From Trichoplusia ni (taxonomy: Eukaryota; Arthropoda; Insecta; Lepidoptera; Noctuidae): 64,000 bases of DNA. The stretch lies in the NCBI RefSeq assembly GCF_003590095.1, contig NC_039479.1, positions 2,728,001 through 2,792,000 of the forward strand. The letters run 5' to 3'. Of this stretch, positions 47,301 to 63,817 are shown in pieces. A model generated the notes under the pieces. The model ran no database searches and had not been told where the DNA came from. It worked only from the letters and a program-made list of their open reading frames with translations. How positions within the stretch are numbered: position 1 is the stretch's first letter; each line of letters begins with the position of its first letter. A program made the translations under genes and the position numbers.

Positions 47301-50040
47301 TGTTTTTTTTTAGGTATCCTGTTTTAGACCCACTGATGGGCAAAGGACTCCCCCATTTTGTTCCAGACCTTCCTATATCTGCGATTACTGGACACGTACA
47401 TCCCGTTCAAATGAATAGATCGTCACACCGTTCCACCTTTTTCCGCGGACCACCTAGGCGACGATTTCCTTCCTCTGTCGTCCAGTGGGAGACGATTTTT
47501 GCCTAACAGTTTATATTGTAAAAAATCTAAGACTTAAATTAAACGTCAGAATTACTAACAGCCTGAATGATACCGTGGGGCACAGCTAGTGCACAGGGCC
47601 GGATTAACCATCTCGGGGCCCCTAGGCACAGTTCGTTTCAGGCCCTCCTTTTTCATACCGTACTTTTTTTTTATCGTAAGTGTTGGGCCCCTGGTCACCA
47701 GGCCGGATCCAGGGGCCCAGGCAACAAAGGAGTGGGCACCTCCTTGGTTTAAGTTATTTCATTCAGTAAAAAAATTATCTAGCTTTTTTTTAGATGCCTA
47801 CTTTGGTGGTGGGCCCCTGGTCATAGTGGGCCCCTAGGCACTAGCCTAAAGTGCCTTATGGATAATACGGCACTGCTAGTGCATCATATAGTCATAGCAG
47901 ACTCATTTTAAGCTAGGTATATGTGCTAACAAGCCTTATCAAATATTTAGTCTAAAGAAACACGTAGATGCGTTCCTTTTAAACTGTTTACCTTCTCGTA
48001 ATTACGTATTTACATTTAGAGTGCAATTACCTTAAGATACTACAAAAAATATTATATTTTCAACTATATTAATTGTAAGAGATTCTTACGCAATTTATAG
48101 ACAATTCCTTACCTACCTTACCTATTATGACCCCCAAACATAAATTGATCAAATGGTGAATGGAAATTACGCATGACATCACAACATGCTATAAATTTTA
48201 CGATATTGTTACGTCACAAGCCCCCTCTCCTTAACTTTAAACAGTTAATCTATGACAATTTCCGTTGGTCAGAAAAATAAAAAAATACGTGCCAAATACT
48301 TTTCAATTATCTACCTGAAGGACTTAATAGATTTTTACTCTTAAAACCCAGTCATCAACCCTATTAGTAATCGCTTCACTCCTTTATATAAACAAATCTG
48401 GTCATTGTATCACTAGGTCACAATGAGCACATTTTAATAGGTTAATTACCTTCTATTTGAGTGCAGTTTACAGATAACATGCAAATAGAATACCTACGTA
48501 AATAAATTTATTATAATAACGTGAGTCATACAGTATTGTACCAAGTGCATGTGAATATTGTACTTAATGCTTTGTAAATAGTATAAATACCACCTGACAG
48601 TATTCATTAATATTTATGAGCGCTCATTTAATAACATTGCATTAATTCAGTTGGTATTCAGTAACAGATTTGGTTAAATAAAAATTAAATATATTAACTT
48701 TGTAGAGGTTTATTCCTAAACAGGTGAATTTGAGAAAGAGTTTTGCTTTCATAATATAAGACAACTCTACTGTCTTTGCCCTTCTACATCCAATGTAAAA
48801 TGAATTCTGCCTACTGCCAATACCCAAATATTGCCTTTTTTATTGACACATTTCTTTTGCATTCTTACAATTTAAATTCCATATAATATAAAGAATTACC
48901 TGCTGCATTTGAAGAATAATTGTGAGGATCCAGAAAGCTTCTAACTTGACGAGACAACGCCAGTTCATCATGCCTCAAGATTTCATTTAAGTAGTTCTGA
49001 AAAAAGTAAAACCATAAGCCAGAGCAAATTGCAACTAAAAGCTATAGGCATTATGTCTATAATGCAGTGTTTATAAAAATCACTTTAAAATACTGCTTTT
49101 CATACTTTTGAAAAATAAATCAGTTTATTACAATCCCAATGTAGGAAAAATACTGTAGTGAAACAAAAAAGCTAGAGAATTATAAAAAAACAAATTATTT
49201 ATTCATAACTATATTGTTTGTGTTAAGAAACCAGTACTTATGTAAGAAGTTTGTCCTTTATAGGACATTGAGACTCTCTTTGTTTGATAATTTCTGCTTG
49301 CCTTTTCAGCAAACATCACTATTTAAAAGCATATTCATTAGTTTCTTTTTAATTACACTTTTTGGACTGTGAAACAGTAGCTAGTGGAGCTAAAGATGAA
49401 TTTTACATTAACATGAGGACATTAACTATACCATAGTGCCAGCATTTAACAGAGCTAAGAAAGAGTTTGATAAATAAAATAGGAGATACTACAAACCTGT
49501 AATGCTATCTGCCTTTCAGCAATAAATGATGGATCTAAGTTTCCAAAATACTTCTTTGGTGGTAAAGGCAGGTCGTAGCCGCTCGGGGCCAGCGCCGCGT
49601 GTAACTCGACAAAGTCCTTGTACCTCCGCGACACTGTCCAAGTCGTGTCCCTTAAGATACCTCGGGAAACCCGCAATGTGTATTCCTACGAAAAAAGTTG
49701 AAGATTTATAGCACACGCAACACATCGACTAATATAAAATAATTAGGTAATCACTCCTTTTTTATAATTAAGGCGAGTAACAGACCGATTTATCGATGTA
49801 ACTTAAATGTCAACAAACTATTATTTTGATTTACGGTATCCCGTAATCAACCGTTAAATCAATACGTAAGTCAAGTGTAAGGTTTCTTCAACAGACCAGC
49901 AGACCATGAGATGTTTCAAAACAAAAAACAGTACTCACTGTATGTTTCCTAACAGTTTGTGAATTTTCAATTGTGCAGGTCAGAATTTCAGTGTCATCTA
50001 CCAGGGCTTTCGTATGCGATGTTTTCTCAAATATGGCCAT
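41311..50040 (-). CDS. PXK: PXK, PX-domain kinase-like protein
   Basis: Endosomal/plasma-membrane adaptor with a PX lipid-binding domain and a kinase-like domain, 537 aa. The ATG is at 50040. Exons in coding order: 49939-50040, 49497-49685, 48900-48996, 45220-45326, 44398-44514, 43745-43988, 43081-43323, 42468-42676, 42239-42319, 41850-41949, 41311-41435. The PX domain is at about residues 20-130, with RRYKDFVELH, LPLPPKKYFGNLD and FIAERQ. The kinase-like region has YGRQILEALKFLHDKG. Where active kinases carry HRD and DFG it has HGHVHPGN (about 285-292) and LTDIEN (302-307), as in other PXK proteins, which suggests weak or no catalysis. The last exon has a WH2-like segment (RRSLLDAICNFDKSSLA). 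The stop is the TAA directly after TCACGG. An alternative splice there (CG|GTAATA) is possible but has no visible acceptor exon. The 3.6-kb intron 3 is full of repeats. It is head-to-head with the ATP synthase gene. Confidence 0.94.
41963..42150 (+). repeat. Diverged dispersed repeat in PXK intron
   Basis: It includes CACTAATATTATAAATATG, GCGGCTGGACCGATTTCAAT and GGGTGAAACCGCTAGCAGC, the order seen in the lepidopteran repeat at 12287-12508 but strongly diverged. It lies between the exons at 41850-41949 and 42239-42319. Confidence 0.5.
42885..43015. repeat. Fold-back SINE remnant with two palindromes
   Basis: There are two adjacent perfect inverted repeats. Arms of 13 bp (42914-42926, GTGATCCACGAAT, and 42932-42944) have a 5-nt loop. 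Arms of 17 bp (42970-42986 and 42992-43008, around GTTTGTGAAAC) also have a 5-nt loop. The arm sequences are the same blocks (CGTGGATCACACAA, TTTCACAAACATT) found in the SINE copies at 46160-46335 and 47081-47265. It lies in the PXK intron upstream of exon 42468-42676. Confidence 0.7.
45421..45680 (-). repeat. Dispersed repeat family A, copy 3 (reverse)
   Basis: Read on the minus strand it carries the family A blocks ending in GGGAAAAGGCTAGGATAA, with the GTCTGACAA-like and GTGTTTCAGAAGGCACGTTA blocks. It is inverted relative to copies 1 and 2, and lies in PXK intron 3. Confidence 0.7.
46160..46335 (-). repeat. tRNA-derived SINE, reverse orientation
   Basis: Plus-strand blocks are GTGGGTTTCACAAACATTCG, GACACCCAGACTCAGGGCC, CATACGTGGATCACACAAAT and TCCTACGCGGGGACCGAACC. 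The last is the complement of a tRNA B-box (GGTTCGGTCCCC), so the element reads on the minus strand. The opposite-strand relative is at 47081-47265. Confidence 0.65.
46749..46787. repeat. 39-bp near-perfect palindrome
   Basis: Arms of 19 bp (46749-46767 and 46769-46787) around a single G at 46768, with no mismatch. The outer part is AAATTTTTGGGTATCGCAA. A smaller 13-bp palindrome, TTGCGAATCGCAA (46738-46750), abuts it and shares the TTGCGA core. It lies in PXK intron 3. It could extrude a cruciform. No known element matches. Confidence 0.75.
47081..47265 (+). repeat. tRNA-derived SINE, forward orientation
   Basis: It has an A-box-like AGCCAAGTGGTTGAGATC, then CACGCCAAATCCACTGTGCG, TGATTTCCGCGTAGAACAAG, AAGTATTTGTGTGCTGCACG and ATGTTACTTGAATGTTTGTC. 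This is the forward version of the SINE blocks at 46160-46335. The promoter boxes are diverged, so this is probably an inactive copy. Confidence 0.65.
47323..47500 (+). repeat. LINE-like dispersed fragment in PXK intron 3
   Basis: It contains ACCCACTGATGGGCAAAGGA, TTTTGTTCCAGACCTTCCTA, ATCTGCGATTACTGGACACG and ACCACCTAGGCGACGATTTC, related to the GGCAAAGGCCTCCC-type fragments elsewhere in the window. An open frame through it is short and looks decayed. Confidence 0.5.
47594..47875. mobile_element. hAT-like non-autonomous transposon with 8-bp TSD
   Basis: A 282-bp element that starts CAGGGCCGGATTAACC and ends ATAATACGGCACTG, imperfect inverted ends typical of hAT elements. It is flanked on both sides by the perfect 8-bp direct repeat CTAGTGCA (47586-47593 and 47876-47883), the target duplication length of hAT transposons. 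The interior is rich in GGGCCCCT repeats and carries no transposase. It lies in PXK intron 3. TSD and ends are seen directly. Confidence 0.85.
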
Positions 50041-51333
50041 TTCACCGGTTATTATACACTCATTGATCGATACAACACTTACGACAAACAGTACACATCG
50101 TTATCAATAAAAATAATGAAGAATACTAAAGTTCTATTGGAATCGTATTAGTCGCGCAATTCTGACAACTGCGTTCCGCTATAAGAACATGTCGCAGATC
50201 ATGAAGTAATCTCTTCTTTTCTCCAATCTACTTGTTTCCTAAGGAAAGAAATGCGACAGCAATACTAATGTGTATGCTTAAATTTATTTTTTGTACAGAC
50301 ATTTATGGAAAAGGAATTTGGCAGTTCAAAACAATCAAATATAAAACTGTCAACAAGTACTTGACAGTAGAGTTCCAGATATTTATTGTACAAATATTTG
50401 TATTTGAAACATAATACGTTATTTTTCAAGTAAACCGTGTGCCACACAAAGGAAAAAATAAGTTACAAATTACTTACATCTCCTCTTCGCTTACAGCAGC
50501 ATTAGGAGCATCTACACTAGTATTTTACCGCTTATCAGGCAGCCTGCTATGGTAATAAAGAGTACTGCTTCCTCTCCCCTAAGTTATTGCTGTGCTCGAC
50601 AGGTTCCATAACATTATGTTTCTGTTTCACTATATTTTCAAGACCATCAGGTACATTATGGAACGCAATAAATCATTAAGTATTAACTACTTATGTGCTG
50701 TCATGAATTATAAGGATTTGTTGATATGAACTATGAAGTTTATTCCAGTTGTGCTGTTTAGAATGTTAAAAGTATCAACAAAGATTGAAACTGGAACGGG
50801 ACGTCCGAGTGTTTACAAAGTCAGTAACGTAATTTTTGATATTTTTCCTGACACTCTCTTAGACATAGAGTGATGACGAAATGAAGATCTGTTTCTTGAA
50901 TGATTAACTATCATCGATTCAGTCTACAGAAATAATTTCAACACATTGTTTATAAACGTGTGCCTTATGATCATAATTCACATCCGTTTCAAAGTGCGTT
51001 CTGAAATGTAAAATTATTTTGTTGAACGTTAGGAGCAAAAAGTTTTAATCATTAGACTTGATCTGTGAAGTAACTTCGATGAATCGGTATGCCTTTAATT
51101 TTTTTTTTATATTTTCTTTTGAAAAGGAAAATACCAAAGATTTTAATTGGTGATTATAGATTGCTAGTCGTAAATGTTTGAACTTCTAAACGCACTTTCT
51201 ACTGCAGACATAACCATAGACTGGAATCGATTATGTCACTTCCTGTTCTACCGCAACGAGTCGTGAGCGGAGAACTTCGACTACCACGGGCCTCTATCTA
51301 TTCGTCTGCCATAGTTATAAGAATTAGTGAAAC
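50041..51333. promoter_or_regulatory. Divergent promoter region PXK / ATP synthase alpha
   Basis: 1,293 bases between the PXK ATG (-) and the ATP synthase alpha ATG (+). The GC-richer stretch at about 51225-51330 directly upstream of the ATP synthase ATG is the likely leader and promoter. No TATA box is evident there. No gene is supported. Small frames at 50232-50447 are AT-rich shadows. Confidence 0.5.
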
Positions 51334-55895
<4,562 letters not shown>

Positions 55896-57302
55896 ACGTC
55901 TAGTGTTTACGAACTTTGGTCTTGACAGGAAACTGTGATCCGCATTTAGGAGTACCTGAACTCGTAGCACAGTCTCGTGTCAACAACCACTGTATGTTTA
56001 GGCCGGCTAATGGAAGCGTTACATAAATCAAGCTGCTTCCACAAGCAGGTTTATAGTAGTTGTCATTCGTATGGACTGTATTGAATGTTGATACAATCAT
56101 GGAATGTATTTATCTCGAACGTCAGGAGTGGTTATATATTATTAAATGTCATAAAATTAGCGTTATGTTTTCATTTAATTATTACGTAAACCTAACCTCT
56201 TGATATCCCTTGTAACATATTATTACGTAACCATCAATAATGTTACTGGCATAACGATGTTATTCAGTCAATTATAGTGTCGGCACTTGGCACTGACTTT
56301 GCTTTCCTCTATTCAAATTGATGCATTTCGTACCCTTTTTGAGGTCAAGTAACGATTCCAGTCGGCAAGGGGGGAATTATAATTATATACGTATTTCGAT
56401 CTGGCTCAATTCTTACCCTACATGAACAGCAATGTTGCACACGCATAGTTATTTAACTGATGTGGTTTGAATTGCATGTCGTCTCCTGTCTGGAATTAAA
56501 GATTAGCGAAAAACATGCTCAATAAGTTTTAATTGATCTAAAGAAATCATACAAGCTGGAATACATACATACATATATAAAAAAAAACCTTGGTACACCT
56601 ATAATATTAATGCTGTGTGTACTTAATTTGTATTGTAATTTCTAATTTGTTAAAAATGTATGTTATGCTGTTGGTAAACCTAATAAATAAATCCAATTCC
56701 AGATTGTATGATGTTTATTCCATAACATATGCGCTCTTGCTCAAGCGCTCTGTTTCTTTATGCGCTCCTCTGTGACTAGCTTAGGTGACTAGGAATGAAA
56801 TGGGAGATTGGTGATACGATTTGGTATTATGATCCAGTTGTTTTACGAAACATTTTTTGGCTATTATAGTTAAATGTGTTTTTATCAAAATCAGCCATTG
56901 ACAAATGAAGTAGGAATCTTCATCGCAAAGGGTTTTAAAAAAACTATGTAATCATTATAGTCTCACTTATTTATATAGCTTGTCGTAATAAACTTATTTA
57001 TATAAATTGAGTTATCAATTTCCTCAATTTTATTTTCAAATCATTATCGATTTTTGTGTTTCGTTCGGATTTTTTTTGTGACAACCCCGTACATTTCCAT
57101 ATGTCAACACTGTCAACTATCTACGAACTGCCAAACTTAACACGCATGTTCGTATTCCCGGCGAGTTTACAATATAAATATTTGTATATTTAGCACGCTG
57201 TGGGAGGACACGCATTTTGAATCGATCAATACATACACTAAGTTGCATCCCATCAGTAGTTAGGTCTATTTATTAAGTATTGTGTGAGAATTTTAGGCCA
57301 AA
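55896..57302. other. 3' UTR of ATP synthase gene and NOL9 upstream region
   Basis: The left part is the 3' UTR with poly(A) signals. The right part, from about 57050, is the NOL9 leader and promoter and lacks a clear TATA box. No further gene is supported. Confidence 0.6.
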
Positions 57303-60300
57303 ATGGATTTTTTTGCTAAAGCACACGTTTTAAAAAAGAAAGACAGTAAGGCAGAAGAATTAACGAAGAAAAATCTAAAAGCCATGTTGCAGGGCTACAG
57401 AAAAAGCGATAATGAACTTATTAAGAAGAGTGCAAGCGGTGATATTGGTATTTATACTAGTTACGACGTGTCCAATGTGAGTGATGTTGAAGAAATTGTA
57501 ATTTCTGGTAGTGAAGCAGATACTAGTCAATCAAAGTCTTCTGAAGCCGATAGCACATCACCTAGTAAAATTTCTGCTAGTAATCGATATATTAACAATG
57601 AAATTGAAACAAAATCTGAAGATACAGAGAGCCAGAAATCTAGTGCCTCTGGTAAATCAAGTGATGAAGTAGTTGTGAGAGAATCACGAAGTAATGAATC
57701 TATATCGGAGTGTGATGAGGAAATACAATCTTTGTCTGACGAAGCTGAAAGTGTAGAATCTGACTCAAGTGAGGAAATACCACTTCTAATAAAATTAGAT
57801 GAAACAACAACAGAAGCTGTGTCAACAGATTCAGAAGAATTTGATCCAGAAGGAATTTTAGCATCAAAAATACTTGAGAAATTGGGTAAAACCAAAGTTG
57901 AATCTAGTCATAAAGGAAAGAAGAGGAAACTCGAGAATGTTCCAAAAAATAGTAAATCTAAGAAAAATCTTAAAGAAACCACACCAGTTGCTGAAATTGA
58001 TAATGTTGATGAAATGAAAGCTTTGAGTATAGTCACTGATGATGACAACACCACATCAACAACTGATTCTGCACCATATGTGTCAGTATCAGTGGATTAT
58101 ATGCCTGACCAGAGTTTCTCTGATGTTATGAGAGAACACTTTAAACCCTTAGTTGACGCAGGTAGCCGTTTCCCTCCAACAATAACAGACTCGGACAATG
58201 CTCCAGTGGTTGACAATGATTATAGATTGTTTTTGGTCAGTGATGAAGATGAAAAAGAGGGGCAGCAGATTGACGAAAATGCAGATTGTAACCAAGAAGG
58301 AACACAAGAACAAGATCAAGACGAAAACATGGCGGTCACTAATGATCCATATGCTGTAGAGAGACCATCATCTTTAGAAGATATTCCCCAAAATGAACAT
58401 GACAAAGAATCACAGGAAGAGAATTTTGTTAGTCCTGTAAAAGTTTATAATACACAAAATGGTTATGTGTGTGTGCTGAGGCATCCTACCAGTTTGTACA
58501 TAAATGGGAAAGTAAGAGTTAAGTTATTAACAGGACCAGTTGAAGTTCTTGGTCACAGACTGAAAGAAGGCCAAAAACTGAAGCTGTATGCTCCTAATAA
58601 CAGCCATTCTATGTGCTTCTCCACCTTTACAAGCGAAACATCTTCTTATGGACTATTTGGCAAGCTGACAGCTGCAGGGTTAGCGGTATCTGAAGCTGAG
58701 GACATAGTGACATCCTTGAAACCAAATGATGGGGTGATTCTCCTTAAAACTTTGGTGGAGTCTTCAATTGATTTTGTACAAAAGTATATGAACACAGAAC
58801 TGAGTTTGAGGTCCTTGAGGACTGTTGAGAGTGTGCTTAGACCTATATCTGTAGACTTAGAATGTAATCTCTACCTGACTAAGCCATGGAGACACTTTCA
58901 GATGGGTACAGAATGGGAGTTGGCTGTTCAACATGGAAATGGTAAGCAAACATTACAAATATTTAAAAATGGTAAGAGCTTCTGTTTTAGATATCACTGC
59001 AGGGTAAAGGCCTCCCCAATAATTAGAAAACATACTTAAACTTACTTTCGGAACCTTGAAGCACTTGCTAATGAATTGGATTTCTAATAACATTCTTGTT
59101 AGATCTTATATGACTTACATTTTCTTAAGTAAACTTTAGTAAACAGGATAATTTGCTTTATTACAGAGGATAAAAGCAGGGGTGTCATCTGTGGAGGCAA
59201 AGGCGTGGGCAAGTCCACATTCCTTAGATACTATGTGAACCAATTGTTGGAAGATGGTCCATTGCTAGTCATAGATCTAGACCCAGGACAGTCCGAGTTC
59301 ACTGTAGCGGGCATGGTGTCGGCCACAGTAGTCTCTGCACCACTACTTGGACCAAATTACACACATTTGAAGACTCCTGATATGTATGTATCTTAATTTT
59401 CGTTTTCAATGCACAGCCTTTAGAAGAATAAAATAATCTATTTACACCTGCATGAAGTTGATGCATGTTTCAATACTTCTCAATTTCTTGTGACAAATTT
59501 AAAAATGAGTGAAAGAACTACTTATCTGCTTAATATAATGTGAAAATGCAGGTGTGAAAGCTTCTATCACCAGCTATGTTTATAAATAACATATTTACAA
59601 ACATACATATATTTTTTGTTTTTATGACTGTATATACAGTGCTTTGTATTAACAGAATTATCTGTTTTCAGAATGTACTACATAGGCATGATCAATCCTA
59701 TGGACAACTGCGTGCGTTACGTGAACGCTGTGACCGAGGTGCTCGTGGACTGCCACGCACGCTTCAGCAACCTGCGCTGGGTCGTCAATACCATGGGCAT
59801 GTGCAACACTATAGGCCTCAGATTCATAATCCACACCATACTGCACACACAGCCCACCTTTGTAATGCAAATAGACTCTAACATAAGAAAAAAACGCTTT
59901 GAGCACCAACTACATGACTACAAAGTCCAAGAGTTGTACGACGAATGGAAGCACGTTAAGATATTCAGGTGCTGTAATGCTCCAACGTTGAAGTATGCGT
60001 TCGTGCACGCGAAGGCTGTGGAGGGGTGCGATAAACACAACACGTCGCGGTCGCCGAAGGACGATAGATTTTTGAACTACCTTGCGTATTTTGGAAGGCT
60101 AATGAACGTTAATAGTGGAGCTAGAAGTTTGCTTCAAATTTTACCTTATGAGTGAGTATCCTGTAGTGTTTCTTTATCTTTGAGTTTACTTGAGTTGATA
60201 GTAATTCAATTGCATCAGTTGTTAAACTTCTAAAGAAAAGTAGGTATTCCAACTTATATTGGCCAAATATTAATCATTTAGAGAAGAAAAAGAATAAGAC

Positions 60301-62928
60301 ACTGGACTACACATCTTTTTTTGCGGAGAAACATGGAAAGTGCTAAACGTGTCGGCAAACTAAAATTATTTAAATACTGCTCAATATTTAGTATTATAGC
60401 ACGTAGCTGTCATATCATAACCACATTGATTCTTGAGTCCCTAAAGAAACATAATAGTGCATTGTAGGTAGCACACTCAAAAATAAAACTAAATGTTCAT
60501 GAATCGTGCCGGTATGAACCCTAAGAGCATCCGTAAAATGCTTAGACACAGCGAATAGTTACTTACTTTACAAAAATTTAGTTTTAGCTGAGGAAGTAAC
60601 TATTCTCAGTCTCTTTATAATAGTTACCCTTTAGTAAAAAATCAGCTGATCGTCAGCCGTTCGCTGTTCAATTTAAAACTTTAAGCAGTTGACCAAAATG
60701 AAACATTGTTTAACTAGTAACAGAGCTTAGGTACTCTTAGCTCGAAGTAAATAAAAAAAAACCTACAAAGTGTCAAAAGTAATGAGGTGCATATTGAACT
60801 GAATTTGTATTCCGAAATGGAGAATCGAACCCAAAATTACTTCCGTTTTTATTTCAATCAACTACAAATCATGAATAGACTATTTACCTGAACTACTGCT
60901 CTACATAATTAATACCAGACAGTAATGATTATTATTAGACAAAAACAATACCGTCCTACAAAAGTTAACACTGACACAATTTGTCAAATCCACCACATGT
61001 GCACGGTCAGAAATATAGGTAACTGTTTAGTGTTCGACGACTAGCTATCCGACGGTTGCATTTCCTGCGTTGGTGTGAGCGAGATGCATGATATTCATCC
61101 ATTAGTCTACTCGATAAATGCCTCCCATCTGTTTCGTCGGTTTCACGATCCCGTGCTATTTCCGGCAACACTTGTACGCTGGTCGAATCTCAGTACTGTC
61201 TACCGTGCCTTATCTCTATGATTCATTGTCCACCTTGGCCTACAGGCTACAAGTCATTGGAAACGTATTGGTATTTGAGGAATTTTAGATATAACAGCGT
61301 TATTAGTATCGCCATATACAGTTCCCAGCTAGGCGCAAATCAATTGCCAATCAACTGCAGTTTTATGGCACGATTGCCGACAATATCCAGGCCAATCGTC
61401 GATGGGACTTTTCCATACTTATAATATTTTGATTTGGTGTTTTGTTATGAATGACATGTTCGATTATCACAATAACCGGGTTCCACAATTATGAGTAATA
61501 AGATAATGTTTGTCTCCGGGAACTGCGCGTGATTCACGCGAAGGCTAACAATGGCTCGTTAATCAATCAGTGGCTGTTATCATTTCAGCTTCTATGAAAG
61601 TATTGTAATTTCAGAGCTCAGCTGGAATATAGTCTTGTTAACTATCAGCATATAATGTAGTATTCGTAGGCACATTCTTTAGAATATTATGAGATTGTTT
61701 ATCAAGTAATGCAACGTTATATACCTAGTAATCGTAGCCCACTGTACATTCTGAGTAACCATATTATGAAAAGATTAGGGTAAATGAGATTGGCCGATAT
61801 GAAAAGTAAGAATTTTCGTATCTAAATCTCACCACACTACTGTATATGATGAAGTGTTTCAGTGGACAGCCACAGGTGGTTAACTCCATTACCAACATAA
61901 CTACATGTATCTTGGATACAGCCTCAAAAATTCTGACGTCTATTTTTTTGTTTCAGGGTCAATTTGGCTGATATCGCCGTGTTGACTAACGTGAAAATAA
62001 CTGATGACATTTTGAAGGTGATTAATGGAAAAGTAGTAGCTCTGTGTCGAAGCAAAGATGTAGCAAAGGGAAGTGTGTCGTGTATTGAGAATAACCCTCT
62101 GTCATGCTACGGACACGGTACGTTTGTAATATACTATGCCATTTTAGCAATATATATATCAGCTCTTGGGGCACACTCTACATAATGAACAGAAAACAAA
62201 AACTAATTCAGCATACATGATTTACTTTTGGCATAATTCTGAATTTATATTGAATATTGGAAGCCAAATAAACATATTATTAATTTCATAATAAACATCA
62301 GTATTCCATGTTAATAATTGAAATTAATATTTTGGAAATAATATGAAGCAGGTGAACTACATTTAAAATTAAAAACTTGTTTTATAAAAGCAGAATAAGA
62401 TAATTATACTATATTGATTAATAAATATGCATGTCCTAATGACTAACATATCACCAGAATTGGTGTAAAACAGATTATTTACAGTTAAAAAATATAGCAT
62501 TTACTTCAATTTAATATAATGTATTTTCAAACAAATAGCATACGAGATATGCTTAGAAATATATAATTAATATCATAAAATGTGTTATCAAAAGTGTTAT
62601 AAAGTGCTGATTAAACAACATGATAACTAAGAATGTGACATACTCAGGCATTCTCTGAATTTTCCGTAATTTTGCAGGTTTGGTGCGAAGTGTGAACTTT
62701 GTGGAGGGCTTGATGTTCATAGTGACCCCAGTGCACAACCTGCTGCCAGTGAACACCCTGGTGTATGCGGACTGGGCGCCCGACCTGTGCGCGCCTGACC
62801 CTGCGCTGCCCGCTGGCGTGACCGTGCCCTACGTCACCACTCCGCACCAACAACAGAAGCAGCTGATGAACCCGCCCCGCCGCCGCTTCAACCCACTACA
62901 ACTATTGAAAATGTCGAGGATGGCCTAA
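57303..62928 (+). CDS. NOL9: NOL9/Grc3 polynucleotide 5'-hydroxyl kinase
   Basis: Nucleolar RNA 5'-kinase of the Clp1/Grc3 family. With LAS1L it processes ITS2 of pre-rRNA. The protein is 915 aa. Exons: 57303-58941, 59167-59383, 59672-60151, 61957-62117, 62678-62928 (2,748 nt with stop). The first about 380 residues are acidic and Ser/Asp/Glu-rich with no fold recognised. A beta-rich N-terminal domain follows (YVCVLRHPTSLYINGKVRVK, with GPVEVLGHRL). Walker A is GGKGVGKST at 556-564, and Walker B-like DLDPGQSEF is at about 583. Later blocks are MYYIGMINPMDNC, WVVNTMG and FLNYLAYFGRL. The C-terminus is basic (NPPRRRFNPLQLLKMSRMA). It is longer than human NOL9 (about 700 aa), mainly from the acidic N-terminus. 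Reading through the first donor would stop at 59039 in a repeat-like stretch. The poly(A) signal is at 62952-62957. It is convergent with Rho1. Confidence 0.95.
60152..61956. other. NOL9 intron 3 (1.8 kb) with repeat remains
   Basis: No coding exon is seen. It contains a tRNA-like SINE remnant on the minus strand (about 60805-60905) and a perfect 12-bp inverted repeat (GAATAGTTACTT at 60553-60564, AAGTAACTATTC at 60594-60605). The rest is unremarkable AT-rich sequence. Confidence 0.55.
60805..60905 (-). repeat. tRNA-like SINE remnant, reverse
   Basis: On the minus strand it reads GTAGAGCAGTAGTTCAGGTA, then, after a spacer, GGGTTCGATTCTCCATTTCG. These resemble a pol III A-box region and a good B-box. 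The spacing is longer than in a tRNA and there is no full cloverleaf. Confidence 0.5.
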
Positions 62929-63817
62929 ATTGAAACTTTCCATTATTGGTTAATAAATTTGTAATTGGAATATATCCAAAATAATAAATCTTAAATTATA
63001 CAAAAGGAAATCTAATAATTATTTTGTTAATTATATTTGACGATAATTTTGTACTTACAAGGCTAATGAAACATAACATAAATGATCATATTAACTTAAA
63101 TATCCCCATCCTAAACACCTTTGCTTTATAAATGCTGCATTAAAATTTTATAAAAAGTCAAAAAGAGTTTAGAAAAGAATTGTTGACATGGGGTTCCTTT
63201 ATTACTAATAAATTATATTAGGAAGTTATAATTTCACACAAACAATAGATTACAATTCAACTGCCCTACGGAATCAGATTGGACGTCTCAGAGACGCGTC
63301 TAGCTGACAGGCACTTAGATGAGAGTGGGGCTTGCGCTCCGTGTCAAATAAACATCCTACACAATTTATACACCACTATTTTATTGAAAAATTAAAATAC
63401 AAAATACCGAACTAAACAAGTCTCGGTGAGATGCCACCGGTCGAGGAATAATCTATATGTAGAAGAAATGCTACTTGATTATATAACGTGATATTATAGC
63501 ATGAAAAATTCCAGTGGCCCTGCCAGAGACGGTAGGTCCACATATGCCCCCGACTACTTTTGTTAAGGCATTTACGCTTACTCTTTATAGATAATCTATA
63601 AAATATACAAAGTACCAATTGTGAAAGAGTAGCCACACAAATACTGAGTGAGTGTGCGTGCGACGCGGGCCGCGGACTTCGCGTCAGCAGTCAGTATCGG
63701 AAGGAAGCACTGTGTGGCCGACGTCGCGACTGCTTAACAGTCCGAGTCGTTTCAAACAAAGTTATCAGGCAGTATGCGAACGATTCATAAATCAGAGTTC
63801 TCCCGACAACAGCACAA
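62929..63817. other. Convergent 3' region NOL9 / Rho1
   Basis: Contains the short NOL9 3' UTR (AATAAA at 62952-62957) and the Rho1 3' UTR on the minus strand, whose likely poly(A) signal is the complement of TTTATT at 63380-63385. A small imperfect palindrome (GACGTCTCAGAGACGCGTC) is near 63283. No other gene is supported. Confidence 0.6.
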
